Origin: Chloroflexota bacterium
GTDB taxonomy: Bacteria > Chloroflexota > Ktedonobacteria > Ktedonobacterales > Ktedonobacteraceae
Assembly (NCBI GenBank): GCA_005881495.1
Contig: VBHI01000006.1
Location: forward strand, 1-24,310
Length of the DNA stretch: 24,310 bases
Direction of reading: 5' to 3'
The notes under the pieces were generated by a model, which saw nothing but the letters and a program-made list of their open reading frames with translations, was not told the origin of the DNA and did not search any database. Positions 23,952 to 24,310 of the stretch are shown here, in pieces. The position numbers were made by a program, and so were the translations under genes. How positions within the stretch are numbered: position 1 is the first letter of the stretch; each line of letters begins with the position of its first letter.

Positions 23952-24310
23952 TCATGCCGCAGTTGCCGTGAAAGTCAGGGTGATGACAACCTTATTTTGC
24001 GCAATAGCGATGTGTGCCAGGTTGGGTGGCTCGATCCCGAAGTCTGTCATGTAAATGGTGCTGGTTGCCGTTCCCGTGATCGTATTGCCCACGACTTTTC
24101 CCTGCACATCAAAAACCTCTTTGTTGGTTGTGCCGTGCATCGTCAGATTGCCGGTCAGTTGAAAATGAACCGTTTGCCCGTCAGCATAGCTCGCAGGTAA
24201 GCCTTGCGTGCTGACAGAGACGAATGTCGCATCAGGATAGGTGTCCGTTTGTAGGGTGTGTTGTTGTATGTAGTTATCGCGCCTCTGTGCATCCGATTGC
24301 AATGTGCTCA
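23952..24310 (-). CDS. YceI-like protein, C-terminal part
   Basis: The frame is open across the right edge, so the N-terminus is outside the window. The visible 118 residues show the YceI order: STLQSDAQRRDNYIQ, then DTYPDATFVSV, then HFQLTGNLTMHGTTNKEVFDV, ending in alternating beta strands. YceI proteins are lipocalin-like barrels that bind isoprenoid or amphipathic molecules, usually in the envelope. Any signal peptide would be encoded beyond the edge. Confidence 0.82.
   Translation of the reverse strand, partial: STLQSDAQRRDNYIQQHTLQTDTYPDATFVSVSTQGLPASYADGQTVHFQLTGNLTMHGTTNKEVFDVQGKVVGNTITGTATSTIYMTDFGIEPPNLAHIAIAQNKVVITLTFTATAA

Overview
This window reads as chromosome of a soil-type Chloroflexota bacterium, most likely a Ktedonobacteria relative. 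The grounds are moderate GC, a GC-rich dispersed repeat between genes, a secreted sedolisin with a TP-rich linker, sugar ABC and glycosidase clusters, and Tyr/Thr tRNAs without an encoded CCA. The placement is an inference from style, because no species-specific marker was compared.

Left part (1-4660): two tRNA genes (Thr-GGT, Tyr-GTA) on the minus strand lie behind a consensus promoter. A plus-strand pair follows: a 75-residue protein and a MazF/PemK-like toxin, probably a toxin-antitoxin module with an unfamiliar antitoxin. Next come a short tandem repeat, selA (selenocysteine synthase) and convergent rsgA (30S-assembly GTPase), the last two separated by a shared terminator.

Mobile element (4789-6091): an IS630-family insertion sequence with 13-bp inverted ends and a transposase split by a textbook -1 slippery heptamer. 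An additional 25-bp inverted repeat sits at its left edge.

Central part (6477-16652, minus strand): a xyloside/oligosaccharide utilisation locus. In transcription order it holds a LacI regulator, sugar-binding lipoprotein, two permeases, a GH5 glycosidase, a GH3 glycosidase, xylose isomerase and xylulokinase. Imported or locally released xylosides would be hydrolysed by GH5/GH3 and channelled through XylA/XylB into the pentose phosphate pathway. Most of the locus is damaged: LacI lacks its DNA-binding domain, one permease and XylA are frameshifted, GH3 has an internal deletion with frameshift, and XylB has lost its N-terminal half. Only the binding protein, one permease and GH5 look intact. 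Several intercistronic inverted repeats are present. The ATPase of the transporter is not encoded here.

Right part (16705-24310): a sigma-factor region 1.2 fragment, a coiled-coil/zinc-ribbon protein (COG1579 type) interrupted by an in-frame amber codon, a small cupin with a good promoter, a secreted sedolisin protease, a glutathione-independent formaldehyde dehydrogenase, an AAA ATPase with an unrecognised N-terminal region, and the C-terminal part of a YceI-like protein running off the edge.

I see no CRISPR array, rRNA or obvious defence island. The features most worth a second look are the decaying xyloside locus, the amber-split zinc-ribbon gene, the nested inverted repeats and the MazF partner.
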